DNA from: MWEH01 sp035409945
GTDB taxonomy: Bacteria > Bacillota > Clostridia > Christensenellales > DTU072
Reading direction: 5' to 3'
Length of the DNA stretch: 64,000 bases
Assembly: GCA_035409945.1 (NCBI GenBank)
Contig: DAONQC010000005.1
Location: 59,979 to 123,978 of the forward strand
Below, piece by piece: positions 30,332 to 40,129 of the stretch; the first letter of the stretch is position 1, and every line of letters begins with the position of its first letter. The translations under genes were made by a program, and so were the position numbers. A model generated the notes under the pieces. That model had not been told where the DNA came from, did no database searches, and saw only the letters and a list, made by a program, of their open reading frames with translations.

Positions 30332-30337
30332 TATAAT
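30332..30337 (+). promoter_or_regulatory. Extended -10 promoter element of the 874-residue lipoprotein gene
   Basis: TGTTATAAT (extended -10, TATAAT at 30332-30337) lies ~64 bp upstream of the ATG at 30401. No good -35 is seen. Confidence 0.45.
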
Positions 30338-30400
30338 ATGAATTATCTTATTGATACGCTCAATTAAATGTGTACGATTTAATTATGGCTGGTGGAATAT

Positions 30401-33025
30401 ATGTTTAAACATAAGAGTTTGGTCGTTATTGTAGTTATTTTACTTGTGGTTTTACTTACCACAACTTTATTTGCCTGCAATAAAAATAATGGTGGCGAAA
30501 ATAGGACGCCTTCAAATGTTGTCATTGTCACCCCACCAGAACTTCCTAAAGATGAAGAGCCTCCTGCACCAAAATACGATGAGTCGCATCCTAGACAAAA
30601 TATGCTTGATTACTATGGACTTTCAGAGTCTGTTTCCCTAACTGAATCTTCTGAGAGCTTATCCGAACAAGCTATTAGACTTTCGATAATAAATAACTTT
30701 TTTGATACACTGGAAAATACTGAAATTAATATAGAAAAACTAAGGGCGTTTTCAAAGTCAAACCTCTCTCAAATTGACCTATTTATATTCGACACAACTC
30801 CAACAATTGAAATTGATCCTGCAATCGATATTGATTTAAATCTAACCATTGAGGAGTTTGTTGAAATCACGGGTGCTTACTTTAACGCAGTCAAACAAAC
30901 TGTAAATGATGAAACTCTTTTTGATGATGCTATTTTGAAAGGAAATGAGTATACAAGTAGCATCAATTTAGATGATAAGCCTTTGTATGATAGGTACTCA
31001 TCCCTTGTAGAATTAAACTCATATATTACCAAATTAAGATACCCTTCACCCATCACCGAGGAGAGATATAATCAAGCCATTCAGGCTCTAAATAATGCCG
31101 GTTTGGAACCCGGAACTGCAGAATCTCCAGATGGGAGTTTTAACTCTGCTTATCTTTTAAATATAGTCAATGTGACTAGTGCTGCGCTTGGCGATGCAAA
31201 AACTAGTTTAGATAATTTACTTAAAGAGAAAGAAGACGTCACCACTGCAATTTCAATGCTAGAAAATTCTCTTGTTTTAGATAATACAAGTGATATTCAC
31301 TTTCCTACAATCTCTAGATGGGCAGATCTTTTTATGGACGGAGGAGCTAGCGTTAATAACCATACATTAGACTGGTTAAGAACTTATGTGTACGCCTTGC
31401 AAGACACCTATCCTAAGACTAAAATCGTGACACCTGAAACCACTAATGGCATCACTAGTTATTGGGTGGAATATTTGTATAATGAACAACTTTGCGCAAA
31501 TAAATATTATGAAAACATTGCTTATCCTTACATTAGATATGCTGAAGCCATTTCTCTTAAAAACAACCCTACAATTCCCCCAACCAAATTCATTTTTGCA
31601 ACTGGAACTATTGGCGAAGCTATAGAAAGCATGCTTACCGACTATTTAGCTTTGATGTACCATAAAATGCAAGTACAGAACTTCACTAAAAAATTAAAGA
31701 CATTACCAAGTGTAGCGGCGTGGACTGAACAGGATATTTCAACATATGTGAATTTACAAACTAACTATTTAAATGCTCAAGTCAACCTGGTGAAGAATAA
31801 TCGCCCTGCTATACAAACATTAATTAATGGTTTAAGGTGCCTTATTCCAAATCACGATTACTACAACATGCGTGAATATTTATCAGGCTGGCTAGAAGAT
31901 AGTGAAAAAATGTTACAAATTGAACCTATATCCGAACTCACTCAAACAATTTTCAATGCAGTTAATCCTGATTTAATATCTAGTCTTGTAAGATCTATTT
32001 CAGAAACAGAAATTACTAATAGACGAAATTTTGGGATATATATGCCAAAAGCTCTAACCTCTATCAAAACATCCTTACCTGAAGTAAGTGAACTCACCGA
32101 TATTTTACTTGACTATACGCATGGACTAACAGGACATGCGAAATATAGAATGATAGAAATAGTAGATGGTATTTTCAGCAGCGAAAACCCTGACCTACAA
32201 TCTCAAAAAGAGGCTTTCGACTCCTATCAACAAGTACTCAAATCCATAGAGCAATTTGTGTTATCAGATGATTTGTCATATATGGAATTTGAATACAATA
32301 CGATAACTGAAAAGCTAGGCGATAACATTACTGCTACAATTTCTAACTTCGAAAATCGGAGCGAAGTTAACACATTTTATAACGAAGTCATACGCTACTT
32401 AAATACGCTGGTAGACGAAGATACTGATGACATCAATGTTTACTTAAAAAGTGCAATTACTGAAACAGCACAACTATTTGATAATTTAATTTTTGCTGGT
32501 ACCATAATGGATACTCTTGCTTCATATGAGCCATACAGCGATGATGATGAAGTGATAAATAACGTAAATGACACTATCGAACAACTTTTGAATCATTATA
32601 TTGAAATAGGAATATTTGCATCTCTACGCAAAGAAGATAGTTTTGAAACCAAAGAAGCAGTTGCTCTTGAATGGTTTAATTCCTTCGTAAACTCAGATTA
32701 CATAAGCGGACAAGACAATTTGCGATTTTTAAATAAAGCTGGTGGCTTTGCCTTTTTGCCAAGCGCTACCGAACAAACCTACGTTATATCGCCAGACGCA
32801 ACAGGGAAAATCGAGATTACAATTACAAAAGATTCTCTTTCACCTAACAGTTCCTTTAGACTTTACAATAGCAATTTTAGATTATCTTTTTCAGGGGAAG
32901 AGCGCGATGATAAGTATATTATAACTGCCCCAGCTTATGCTGGTACACTTTACTACCTTTCCTTTACCGCAAATTCCGGTGGCAATATCTTTTCCTCATT
33001 TACAGGTGTAAAATATAAAGATTAA
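30401..33025 (+). CDS. Large lipoprotein of unknown function
   Basis: The protein has 874 residues from the ATG at 30401, which has GGTGG five bases upstream; a GTG nine bases earlier is less likely. The signal peptide MFKHKSLVVIVVILLVVLL ends in lipobox LFAC, followed by an Asn/Pro-rich linker. The body is almost entirely helical, acidic and low in Cys, with no enzyme motif that I recognise. The last ~110 residues look beta-rich (GKIEITITKDSLSPNSSFRL). It may be a surface scaffold or binding protein. It is transcribed divergently from the giant MBG protein, with which it could work. A copy of its 3' end follows the gene. Confidence 0.75.
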   Translation: MFKHKSLVVIVVILLVVLLTTTLFACNKNNGGENRTPSNVVIVTPPELPKDEEPPAPKYDESHPRQNMLDYYGLSESVSLTESSESLSEQAIRLSIINNFFDTLENTEINIEKLRAFSKSNLSQIDLFIFDTTPTIEIDPAIDIDLNLTIEEFVEITGAYFNAVKQTVNDETLFDDAILKGNEYTSSINLDDKPLYDRYSSLVELNSYITKLRYPSPITEERYNQAIQALNNAGLEPGTAESPDGSFNSAYLLNIVNVTSAALGDAKTSLDNLLKEKEDVTTAISMLENSLVLDNTSDIHFPTISRWADLFMDGGASVNNHTLDWLRTYVYALQDTYPKTKIVTPETTNGITSYWVEYLYNEQLCANKYYENIAYPYIRYAEAISLKNNPTIPPTKFIFATGTIGEAIESMLTDYLALMYHKMQVQNFTKKLKTLPSVAAWTEQDISTYVNLQTNYLNAQVNLVKNNRPAIQTLINGLRCLIPNHDYYNMREYLSGWLEDSEKMLQIEPISELTQTIFNAVNPDLISSLVRSISETEITNRRNFGIYMPKALTSIKTSLPEVSELTDILLDYTHGLTGHAKYRMIEIVDGIFSSENPDLQSQKEAFDSYQQVLKSIEQFVLSDDLSYMEFEYNTITEKLGDNITATISNFENRSEVNTFYNEVIRYLNTLVDEDTDDINVYLKSAITETAQLFDNLIFAGTIMDTLASYEPYSDDDEVINNVNDTIEQLLNHYIEIGIFASLRKEDSFETKEAVALEWFNSFVNSDYISGQDNLRFLNKAGGFAFLPSATEQTYVISPDATGKIEITITKDSLSPNSSFRLYNSNFRLSFSGEERDDKYIITAPAYAGTLYYLSFTANSGGNIFSSFTGVKYKD

Positions 33026-33060
33026 TTTTAAGCATGCATTCCCTAACAAAGAACGTAAGT

Positions 33061-33165
33061 TGTATAGCAACACCTGACTACATTTCTTTTACAATTGGTG
33101 GAAATATATTTTCTTTATTTACGAGTATAGAATATAAAGATTAACTTTTTAAGCGTATTCCATAA
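33061..33165 (+). repeat. Diverged copy of the lipoprotein gene 3' end
   Basis: AATATAAAGATTAA ends the gene at 33012 and recurs at 33131 (119-bp spacing), and the similarity continues past the stop (CATTCCCTAACAAA / TATTCCATAACAAA). The copy is open and reads DYISFTIGGNIFSLFTSIE then YKD-stop, against YYLSFTANSGGNIFSSFTG then VKYKD-stop in the gene. Confidence 0.88.
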
Positions 33166-33502
33166 CAAATAAATTTAAATTACCTAGATGTCATTCTGGG
33201 TCAATTTTGTATCTGCAGCTACAATATTTGTACCTATTATGATAATTCTACTCTCTACTAGCCATCTCTTGTACACACCGCAGTGGTTTAATTTCGGGTT
33301 TCGAATCCAAGGCTGTTGACATCTTTGAGTTGAACAGCATCTCCTAGCGCACGTTGCTTGTTTTGCACCTTTATTGCACTAGAGTACAAATAGATAATGG
33401 TATTGTTGCCATATCTTTCATTCTAGATATATGTAAATCACTTCTCATACTGGAGGCTCAACCTTAGGCGTGCTTGCATTTGCTTGACTAATAATATATT
33501 TT
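33166..33502. other. Rest of the gap before the MacB-like gene
   Basis: No gene is recognised. A stretch around 33294-33310 (GGTTTCGAATCC) resembles a tRNA T-arm but lacks a matching acceptor stem or anticodon arm. Confidence 0.4.
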
Positions 33503-33531
33503 TTGTTAATATTTTTTAAGTTAAATATAAC
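33503..33531 (+). promoter_or_regulatory. Promoter of the MacB-like transporter gene
   Basis: TTGTTA (33503-33508), 17-nt spacer, TATAAC (33526-33531), about 65 bp upstream of the start codon. Confidence 0.55.
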
Positions 33532-33597
33532 TGCCATACATGTCAGTAAGCCCAACATCTAAGCTTTTTATATGATATGGGTTTGCAAGGAGATAAT

Positions 33598-36447
33598 ATG
33601 CTTACACTACTTGACATAACGAAAACTTACGGAAAAAAAGAAGTTGAACAAGTTCAAGCACTTAGAGGCCTAAACATTAATTTTAGAAGAAATGAATTTG
33701 TATCTATTTTAGGACCTTCCGGGTGTGGCAAGACCACCCTATTAAATATTATTGGTGGACTAGACCGATATACATCTGGCGATTTAATTATTGAAGGCTA
33801 TTCAACTAAAGAATTTAAAGAATCAGATTGGAATAATTACCGTAACAAAAAAATTGGGTTTGTTTTCCAAACATATAATTTAATCCCCCACCTTACCGTA
33901 GTAAGGAACGTGGAATTATCTTTAACTATTGCGGGAGTTGGACCCGCAGAACGCAGGCAGCGTGCTCTTGAAGTTTTAGGAAAAGTTGATTTATTAGATA
34001 AGGCAAACAAACGCCCCAACCAACTTTCTGGTGGACAAATGCAGAGAGTTGCAATTGCTAGAGCTTTGATCAATGAGCCTGAAATCATTCTAGCAGATGA
34101 ACCAACTGGAGCTCTTGATAGTGAATCGGGCATACAAGTCCTTGATCTGCTAAAAGAAGTTGCTTCAGATAGGCTTGTCATAATGGTTACACACAATTCC
34201 GAGTTAGCAAAAAAATACAGTACTCGTATTGTAAATCTATCTGATGGTCTTTTAGTAGAGGATACTAACCCATACTCAATAGAAGAAGCTATTGAAGATA
34301 GCAAAAAGGATTCCGATGGACACTCTGCTTTAGAAGAATTACTAATGCTTACTCAACTTGAAGAAATGTCGAACGATGATATTAAAGCAGACACAGAAAG
34401 TACAGAGATAATAGAAGACTCCACCATTGAATCCTCCTCCATTACAGAAACCAAGAGTCATAAAGCAGGTGATTTTGTTCGGAGAATAATAGAAGCTCCT
34501 AAACGCGCTGTAAAAGTTTTAGCAACAAAGAAGAAACAAAAACAAGAAATAGCCAATGGAACTGTTTTAAATGAGAATGGCGAGGATAAGCCTGTTAAAA
34601 AGCCAGTCAATACTCAAAAGAGACAAAAGGCTGAAAAATCATCTATGTCTATACCTACTGCAGTAGGACTTAGTTTTAGAAACTTAATGAGTAAAAAAAC
34701 ACGTACTTTTATAACTGCATTTGCTAGCAGTATTGGTATAATCGGTATTTTACTAGTCTTCGCCTTAAGCTCCGGAGCAAATGCATTTATTAGTAAAAGT
34801 GAAGAAAATGCTCTTTCTCAATACCCTATACGAGTTGGAAAAACAAGTTTAAATTATGAAGTTGTAATGAAAATCATGCGGGACCTAGACTCTAGTAGAG
34901 AAGATTATCCTAAAGAAGATGTGATGTATGCAAGACAACTCCTTACTGCCTTTTTGGAAAAAATGCAAGCAGGCGAAATCTTCTCAGACAATGATTTAGC
35001 TGAAGTTAAAAAATATCTTGACCAAAACATGGACACTTTAGAAGAACATGGTTATGTCAAATATGGTTTACAGACCCAAATGCATATATATTCAAACTAT
35101 GCCAAACAAAAAGCTGATGAAGATGGTTATACAAAGCTATCCCCATATTTAGACAGTTTAGAGATATTAGCTAAAAACTTCCCAATCATTGGTACATTTT
35201 TACCTACACTAAAAGATAAAGGTACCTTTGGGTTTGCAATACCTGAATGGGATGAAATGATTGCAAATGAACATCTTATAAAACAACAATATGAACTAGT
35301 TGGAGATAATTCAAAGTGGCCTACAAAATATGATGAGGTTGTCATTGTTCTTGATAAGAAAAATCAAGTAAATGACTTCTCGCTCTTTAGTTTAGGACTT
35401 TTACATGAAGAAGCTCTTACCGATGCTATGGACTTAGAGAGAGGATTAGATACCTATTCTTTTGCAATAGACGAATTGCTTGGTATGGAGTACAAAATAG
35501 CGACGGGTGCTGATTATTATTACAAGAACGAGGAAGGCAAATGGGATAAACGTCGTCCAACAGATCAAACATCCGAATTTATTGAAGAAACGATGGTTGA
35601 TGAAAATGGAAACACTGTGTATAAAAACGTTGTACCTGTCAAAGTTGTCGGTGTAATCCGCCCAAGACCAGGTGTGGAAGTAACCTCTATTAACGGAGTC
35701 ATTGGCTATAGAACCGAATTAACTAAAATGCTAATTGATAGAGTTAATAATCACCCCGCAATGCAAGCGCAACTCGCATCTGATGATCCTATATACACAT
35801 ATATAGATCCAAAAGATCCCGAAAACAAAAACAAAAGAAACATAACAACCAAGGCGCAAGTTTTTTCAAGCCTGGGAAGAGTTAATACCGAAGAACCAAA
35901 ATCTATACGTATTTATGCAAAATCATTTGCTGACAAAGAAGCCATACAAAAGATACTTGATGAAGCAAGAATAGATGGCAAACCCATTAAGTATAGTGAT
36001 GAACTAACTTTGATTATGGGATTTGTTGAAACCATGGCAACAACTATAACTGGTGTACTAATAGGGTTTTCAGCCATATCATTAGTGGTTTCTTCTATAA
36101 TGATTTCGATAATTATATACACATCAGTCCTTGAACGAAGAAAGGAAATTGGAGTACTACGTAGTCTAGGTGCTAGAAAAATTGATATTTCTAATGTCTT
36201 TAATGCAGAATCTGGCATGATTGGAGTATTATCTGGGCTTATTGCAGCACTCATCTCATTTATACTTTCTATTGGAGTAAGTGTAGCACTTGAAAAATCA
36301 TTTGGGATTGCCGATTTACTGTCACTGCAGTGGCACCATGTCGTCATAATGGTTGCTGTTAGTGCATTACTAAGTTTAATTGCAGGATTTATCCCTTCAC
36401 GGATTGCATCAAAACAAGACCCTGCAATTGTATTGCGATCAGAATAG
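33598..36447 (+). CDS. MacB-like ABC transporter, ATPase-permease fusion
   Basis: The protein has ~949 residues from the ATG at 33598, which follows AAGGAG; the longer open frame begins seven codons earlier. The N-terminal ATPase (~1-230) has Walker A GPSGCGKTT, signature LSGGQMQR, Walker B ILADEPTGALDSE and H-loop VTHNSE, all of the LolD/MacB type. A charged linker of ~120 residues with KKKQKQE follows. The permease part has a first helix TFITAFASSIGIIGILLVFAL, an extracytoplasmic domain of ~400 residues and three C-terminal helices with the FtsX-like ERRKEIGVLRSLGARKIDI. This class works by mechanotransmission on the outer face, for example exporting peptides or handling lipoproteins. No accessory periplasmic subunit is needed in a monoderm. 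It is monocistronic with its own promoter and terminator. Confidence 0.88.
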   Translation: MLTLLDITKTYGKKEVEQVQALRGLNINFRRNEFVSILGPSGCGKTTLLNIIGGLDRYTSGDLIIEGYSTKEFKESDWNNYRNKKIGFVFQTYNLIPHLTVVRNVELSLTIAGVGPAERRQRALEVLGKVDLLDKANKRPNQLSGGQMQRVAIARALINEPEIILADEPTGALDSESGIQVLDLLKEVASDRLVIMVTHNSELAKKYSTRIVNLSDGLLVEDTNPYSIEEAIEDSKKDSDGHSALEELLMLTQLEEMSNDDIKADTESTEIIEDSTIESSSITETKSHKAGDFVRRIIEAPKRAVKVLATKKKQKQEIANGTVLNENGEDKPVKKPVNTQKRQKAEKSSMSIPTAVGLSFRNLMSKKTRTFITAFASSIGIIGILLVFALSSGANAFISKSEENALSQYPIRVGKTSLNYEVVMKIMRDLDSSREDYPKEDVMYARQLLTAFLEKMQAGEIFSDNDLAEVKKYLDQNMDTLEEHGYVKYGLQTQMHIYSNYAKQKADEDGYTKLSPYLDSLEILAKNFPIIGTFLPTLKDKGTFGFAIPEWDEMIANEHLIKQQYELVGDNSKWPTKYDEVVIVLDKKNQVNDFSLFSLGLLHEEALTDAMDLERGLDTYSFAIDELLGMEYKIATGADYYYKNEEGKWDKRRPTDQTSEFIEETMVDENGNTVYKNVVPVKVVGVIRPRPGVEVTSINGVIGYRTELTKMLIDRVNNHPAMQAQLASDDPIYTYIDPKDPENKNKRNITTKAQVFSSLGRVNTEEPKSIRIYAKSFADKEAIQKILDEARIDGKPIKYSDELTLIMGFVETMATTITGVLIGFSAISLVVSSIMISIIIYTSVLERRKEIGVLRSLGARKIDISNVFNAESGMIGVLSGLIAALISFILSIGVSVALEKSFGIADLLSLQWHHVVIMVAVSALLSLIAGFIPSRIASKQDPAIVLRSE

Positions 36448-36480
36448 CAAGCTATAACAAATATTTAATCAACAAAACAA

Positions 36481-36511
36481 ATGAGATTGTAAAAACGCAA
36501 TCTCATTTTTA
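36481..36511 (+). terminator. Terminator after the MacB-like gene
   Basis: ATGAGATTG-TAAAAACG-CAATCTCAT is a perfect 9-bp stem followed by TTTTT. Confidence 0.88.
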
Positions 36512-36537
36512 TATCAACTCAACCGTTGCTTGTATTA

Positions 36538-36640
36538 AACCTCAGTCAGATCAACGCTGATGTTCTCTAGTCTAGTTCTTACTTGTGATATAAATGCACA
36601 GCCTATAAAGCCTTAAAAAGCCTAATGTGTCAGAAGAAAC
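36538..36640 (-). repeat. Diverged copy of the YgjP-like gene 3' end
   Basis: The copy aligns to 36669-36770 at 131-bp offset. On the minus strand it reads VRTRLENISVDLTEV-stop, against VRTRLKHISIDPVEV-stop in the gene, with synonymous codon changes such as ACT/ACA, AGA/CGG, CTA/TTA, ATC/ATA and GAG/GAA. That pattern is expected of a diverged homologue, not of a decaying direct duplicate. Confidence 0.85.
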
Positions 36641-36666
36641 GAATAAGTGTGTTATAGATTAAAATG

Positions 36667-37413
36667 TCAAACTTCGACTGGGTCGATGCTTATATGTTTT
36701 AACCGTGTTCTTACTTTGCGGTAAGAAGGCATATATGTTTCTATGAAGTTATAAAAAGCCTTGTCATGTCGTGCGTAAACTAGGTGGGCAAGTTCATGAA
36801 GTATTAAATAATTCATGACTTCTTCATCCGCTTTCAGTAGTGATTCGTTAAAGGTAACTACATTCTTCGTCGGCTTGCAATTTCCCCACATGGTTTTCAT
36901 CCTACGAATCTTAATGTCAGGAATTGGTCTTGTATTACCAAATAGTATTTTAAAAATATCTACAGTTTTTTCAGTGAATACTTCCAGTGCTTTGTTTTTC
37001 CATAACTTTGAAAATACCTTATTTCGATATTCACTATCACTTAAGTTAGTACAATAATATTTTACACATTCACTTGTAAATACTAATTTATTGTATGGGG
37101 ATTTTATAAGCTCTAGAGGCAGCAACCTACCAAAATATCGAATTTCCTTACCCTTAACTCCATCTCCTAATTCACGTTCTTTACTAGCTATTATGTGCTT
37201 TTTTAACCAAGACTCTTTTCTTTTTATAAACCCCATAATTTCAAATTCGGGCATCCTAAATGGCGAGTTTAGATATATACTTCCGTCTTTATCTACCCTA
37301 AGGGACATGTTTCTATATCGCCCTTGATTCCATATAACTATCCTAGTTCCTATCGGGTAGCCTAAATCAATTGTTATTTTCTTAGTCTCTTTTGGCAACT
37401 TAAACGTGTTCAT
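36667..37413 (-). CDS. YgjP-like zinc metallopeptidase (DUF45 / WLM-like)
   Basis: The protein has ~248 residues. The C-terminal half has the zinc-binding HELAH motif (LILHELAHLV) and a third ligand candidate His in YARHDKAFY six residues later. Upstream are the family markers RRMKTMWGNCKPTKNVVTFN. The N-terminal domain reads IDLGYPIGTRIVIWNQGRYRNMSLRVDKDGSIY. YgjP/DUF45 proteins are intracellular putative metallopeptidases, often near restriction or repair genes; the substrate is unknown. The ATG at 37413 is preferred over one 24 bp upstream because AGGA lies ~9 nt before it. Copies of its C-terminal end lie downstream, and N-terminal fragments of a related gene lie at 40.1-40.4 kb, so the family has been repeatedly copied here. 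Confidence 0.85.
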   Translation of the reverse strand: MNTFKLPKETKKITIDLGYPIGTRIVIWNQGRYRNMSLRVDKDGSIYLNSPFRMPEFEIMGFIKRKESWLKKHIIASKERELGDGVKGKEIRYFGRLLPLELIKSPYNKLVFTSECVKYYCTNLSDSEYRNKVFSKLWKNKALEVFTEKTVDIFKILFGNTRPIPDIKIRRMKTMWGNCKPTKNVVTFNESLLKADEEVMNYLILHELAHLVYARHDKAFYNFIETYMPSYRKVRTRLKHISIDPVEV

Positions 37414-37493
37414 ATTGAGAGTTCCTACTACTGGCATTATTTATGTTTCTAAGGTTTGTTTTATTCAGTGCGCGTATAGCGGCTTACTTTATA

Positions 37494-37517
37494 AAACCAT
37501 CTACAGAGAGATGGTTT
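37494..37517 (-). terminator. Hairpin after the signal peptidase gene
   Basis: AAACCATCT-ACAGAG-AGATGGTTT is a perfect 9-bp stem. On the minus strand it ends in TTTTATAA, a weak T tract. It lies 60 bp past the signal peptidase stop. Confidence 0.6.
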
Positions 37518-37576
37518 AAATGGTGAGTATAATTTAATCAAGTAAACAGTTTTGACTAAAGCTCGAGGTCTTTTAT

Positions 37577-38251
37577 TTACGAAATGAGATTAACGGGCAG
37601 TAACTTTCTATTCGGTAAATAAGGTGAGATAAGTTGCATTGACTTAGTGCTTTTAACTCTTGGGATAATGCTTGTATCATTAAAGAAATTGTCGCCGTGA
37701 TATCTAATAATGACGCGCCCAATAATTTTACTTAATTCTCCCCAATTCCCATCTTCTGAATCATTTGAATTATTTCTGTTGTCACCTAGATAATAAAACT
37801 TACCCTCTTCGACTACTACTGGTCCAGGCATATATGGGCTTGTAAACTGATGAGTTATATAATCCTCTACAAGCTTTTCTCCGTTTCTGTACACATTATA
37901 CGAGCCGTCTGGCGACTCTTTTATTTCTATCGTGTCTCCTGGCAACCCTATTATTCTTTTAACAAAAATACGTTCTCTTCCGTATGAATTAAATATCCCA
38001 GATTCAAATACTACCACATCGCCGTGCTTATACTTTCCGATTTTATATAAGAGCATCATATCTTCATCTTTTAGCGTAGGATACATCGATTCCCCATCTA
38101 CCTTTATTGTTACAAACATAACACGAGACATGATGTATGCAACTATTACGCATATCAATATAAGGCATACTATAAAGATAATTTGCTTTGCTATTTTTTT
38201 TCTTTTATCTTTTGGCTGTTCTTCAGTTTCTATAAATTCTTCGTATTTCAT
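37577..38251 (-). CDS. lepB: Signal peptidase I
   Basis: The protein has 224 residues. A cytoplasmic N-terminus of ~20 residues and one membrane helix (AKQIIFIVCLILICVIVAYIM) come first. Box B is VDGESMYPTL with the nucleophile Ser55, box D is RIFVKRIIGLPGDTIEI with the general-base Lys98, and box E is YLGDNRNNSNDSE. These are the residues of a bacterial S26 Ser-Lys peptidase. It cleaves secretory signal peptides at the outer face of the membrane, and several large exported proteins in this window are candidate substrates. A TATAAT lies only ~12 bp upstream of the ATG with no clear Shine-Dalgarno, so the mRNA leader may be very short. Confidence 0.93.
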   Translation of the reverse strand: MKYEEFIETEEQPKDKRKKIAKQIIFIVCLILICVIVAYIMSRVMFVTIKVDGESMYPTLKDEDMMLLYKIGKYKHGDVVVFESGIFNSYGRERIFVKRIIGLPGDTIEIKESPDGSYNVYRNGEKLVEDYITHQFTSPYMPGPVVVEEGKFYYLGDNRNNSNDSEDGNWGELSKIIGRVIIRYHGDNFFNDTSIIPRVKSTKSMQLISPYLPNRKLLPVNLIS

Positions 38252-38398
38252 GGTAGCTCTTATTATATCATATATCGCTTTTTGATACTTATATTAATGA
38301 TAGTATGGTTTATACTTTGTAATTAACACAACCATTATTCAACTTAAATGCAAATTCAAATCAAAACTTTGCAATTAATCGGATTTAATATTTTGGGT

Positions 38399-40087
38399 TT
38401 AAATAAATAAAATGTTCCCTACTACTAACTTACGCCCCTTTATTCTTATTGACCTTACTAAATCCCACGATGGGAGTGGTTTCATTGTTTTATCTTTGAA
38501 ATCATGCTCACTGAACCGACAGCTGGTAAAAAACTCATTACTTTTAAGCATTTTATAAGCTGTAAATTCCACGATTTTTTTATCTATGCTACATTGTAAA
38601 ACAATTTCTACCCTTCCTTCAAAATCCGAATATAATTCTATTTGCAAATCTTTATCCTCGACATCTTGTAAGCTTAATTCTAGTGGATAAATCTTCATTG
38701 CGTTAGAGTCTGTAGTTATCCCTTTTGCGCCAGATGGTATTTTTGTCATACGTAACGTATTCTCCAAAAGCACTTCTCCATCAAACTCTTCTTTGAACAA
38801 GCCTATTCCGTCTGTAACATTGTATAAAACCACTAATTTGTTACTTTGTTTAGTTTGGTCTTCCCCTTCAATGTCATAATCTTCTAGTTCGATATATTCC
38901 ACTAACGATGAAATGGTAAGTCCATTAGCATATATAACTTCTGCAAAAGTAAATAAAGGCACATCCGCTTCATAGATCTTTGGAGACGCTATGTATTCGT
39001 TATATGAAATAGAAATGGCTTTTTCAAAATGCCAACCTCTAAGCGCGTGGTTATATTCTCCGTAACTATAATAAACCCTAACTTCTTCAATTAACTGACT
39101 AGGATCGCAATCAACATCAAAATAAACTTTATTTTCTTCATTTACTCTAATTTCTACTTTTGGTCGTGTGGGTATTGGTAAATTTTTAAATATCGCATTA
39201 ATCCAAGCAAGGACGCTACGATAACCGCTTGGAGGTAAATAGTCAGTTATGCCGGGATGGATTATGGTAAATATCTCGTTTTCACCACAAAGTGTTTGTA
39301 AGTTTATTAGCCTGTCCATGTCGGCAAATTCAGCATTAGAACCTATCGCAATAAGAGTAGGTATTTTTATATTTCTTGCATAAGAAACAGCTGCAACTGC
39401 TGAAAGCCAACCAATTCTTTCCTGCGTAATGTCAATGGCTATTTCTGAATCTTCCCCAAACTTATTTGTTCCTAGATATTCTTTATATCCCGAACCATTT
39501 ATGCAAGCCATTCCTTTTATATTATGTTCAACCGAACTACCTACAGTCTGCATCCCTACTTCTATAGAATCACCTAATGTAACTAAAACAACCTCTTTTT
39601 CTGGATACATCTTATCAATAAAAACAAGTGTCCTTTTGACTATCTTTGAATATGTATATTGATTACTTTCAAAAGCAGTGTCCTCAAGATGCTCAAGCCT
39701 ATCTTTGGTTTCCACGTTATATAGGCAATATTCTAAACTTTTGGGATATTTTGTAGGATAAGATGAAAGCCCTGTTAGATCGGGAGAGATGACAATATAT
39801 CCCTGATCTACCAATGATAAAGCTAAACTGGTAGCTGGAGGAGCTGAATAATTACCAAGAAGGAGTATTATTTTATTTGTATCAAATATTGGCGTTGTAA
39901 CTTTTATACTAGCTTGGACCATTCCATCTTCTACTTTTATCGCATCTATTTGATATCTGCTTAATACATAACTATCTTTTTGGGTAGTAGCTAACTCTTG
40001 GATATTTAAATCCATAGCTTTAGGATCATAATCTTTCCATAGTTCTTGTGGAACAACAATTTTTTTTCTAATAAAATCTTTCATCAT
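38399..40087 (-). CDS. Unassigned protein with alpha/beta-hydrolase-like N-terminal half
   Basis: The protein has 562 residues and no signal peptide. Residues ~75-310 show alternating strands and helices like an alpha/beta hydrolase: IILLLGNYSAPPATSLALSLVDQGY, then VISPDLTGLSSYPTKYP. VVLVTLGDSIEVGMQTVGS stands where the nucleophile elbow would be, GIDITQ-like and PTLIAIGSNAEF follow, and IIHPGITDYL is a possible histidine. The elbow reads GDSIE instead of GxSxG, so activity is uncertain. The C-terminal ~240 residues appear beta-rich. It resembles cephalosporin-deacetylase or acetyl-xylan-esterase type proteins in outline only. The start has no good ribosome binding site. A decayed YgjP-like fragment array precedes it. 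Confidence 0.6.
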   Translation of the reverse strand: MMKDFIRKKIVVPQELWKDYDPKAMDLNIQELATTQKDSYVLSRYQIDAIKVEDGMVQASIKVTTPIFDTNKIILLLGNYSAPPATSLALSLVDQGYIVISPDLTGLSSYPTKYPKSLEYCLYNVETKDRLEHLEDTAFESNQYTYSKIVKRTLVFIDKMYPEKEVVLVTLGDSIEVGMQTVGSSVEHNIKGMACINGSGYKEYLGTNKFGEDSEIAIDITQERIGWLSAVAAVSYARNIKIPTLIAIGSNAEFADMDRLINLQTLCGENEIFTIIHPGITDYLPPSGYRSVLAWINAIFKNLPIPTRPKVEIRVNEENKVYFDVDCDPSQLIEEVRVYYSYGEYNHALRGWHFEKAISISYNEYIASPKIYEADVPLFTFAEVIYANGLTISSLVEYIELEDYDIEGEDQTKQSNKLVVLYNVTDGIGLFKEEFDGEVLLENTLRMTKIPSGAKGITTDSNAMKIYPLELSLQDVEDKDLQIELYSDFEGRVEIVLQCSIDKKIVEFTAYKMLKSNEFFTSCRFSEHDFKDKTMKPLPSWDLVRSIRIKGRKLVVGNILFI

Positions 40088-40129
40088 AAACTTATTGTTT
40101 ACTCAAAACTCCAAACGTTAAATCTGTGA

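Noticed and set aside
33290..33315. tRNA-like T-arm GGTTTCGAATCC
   Set aside because: No matching acceptor stem, D-arm or anticodon arm at the right distance, and the loop has an extra base.
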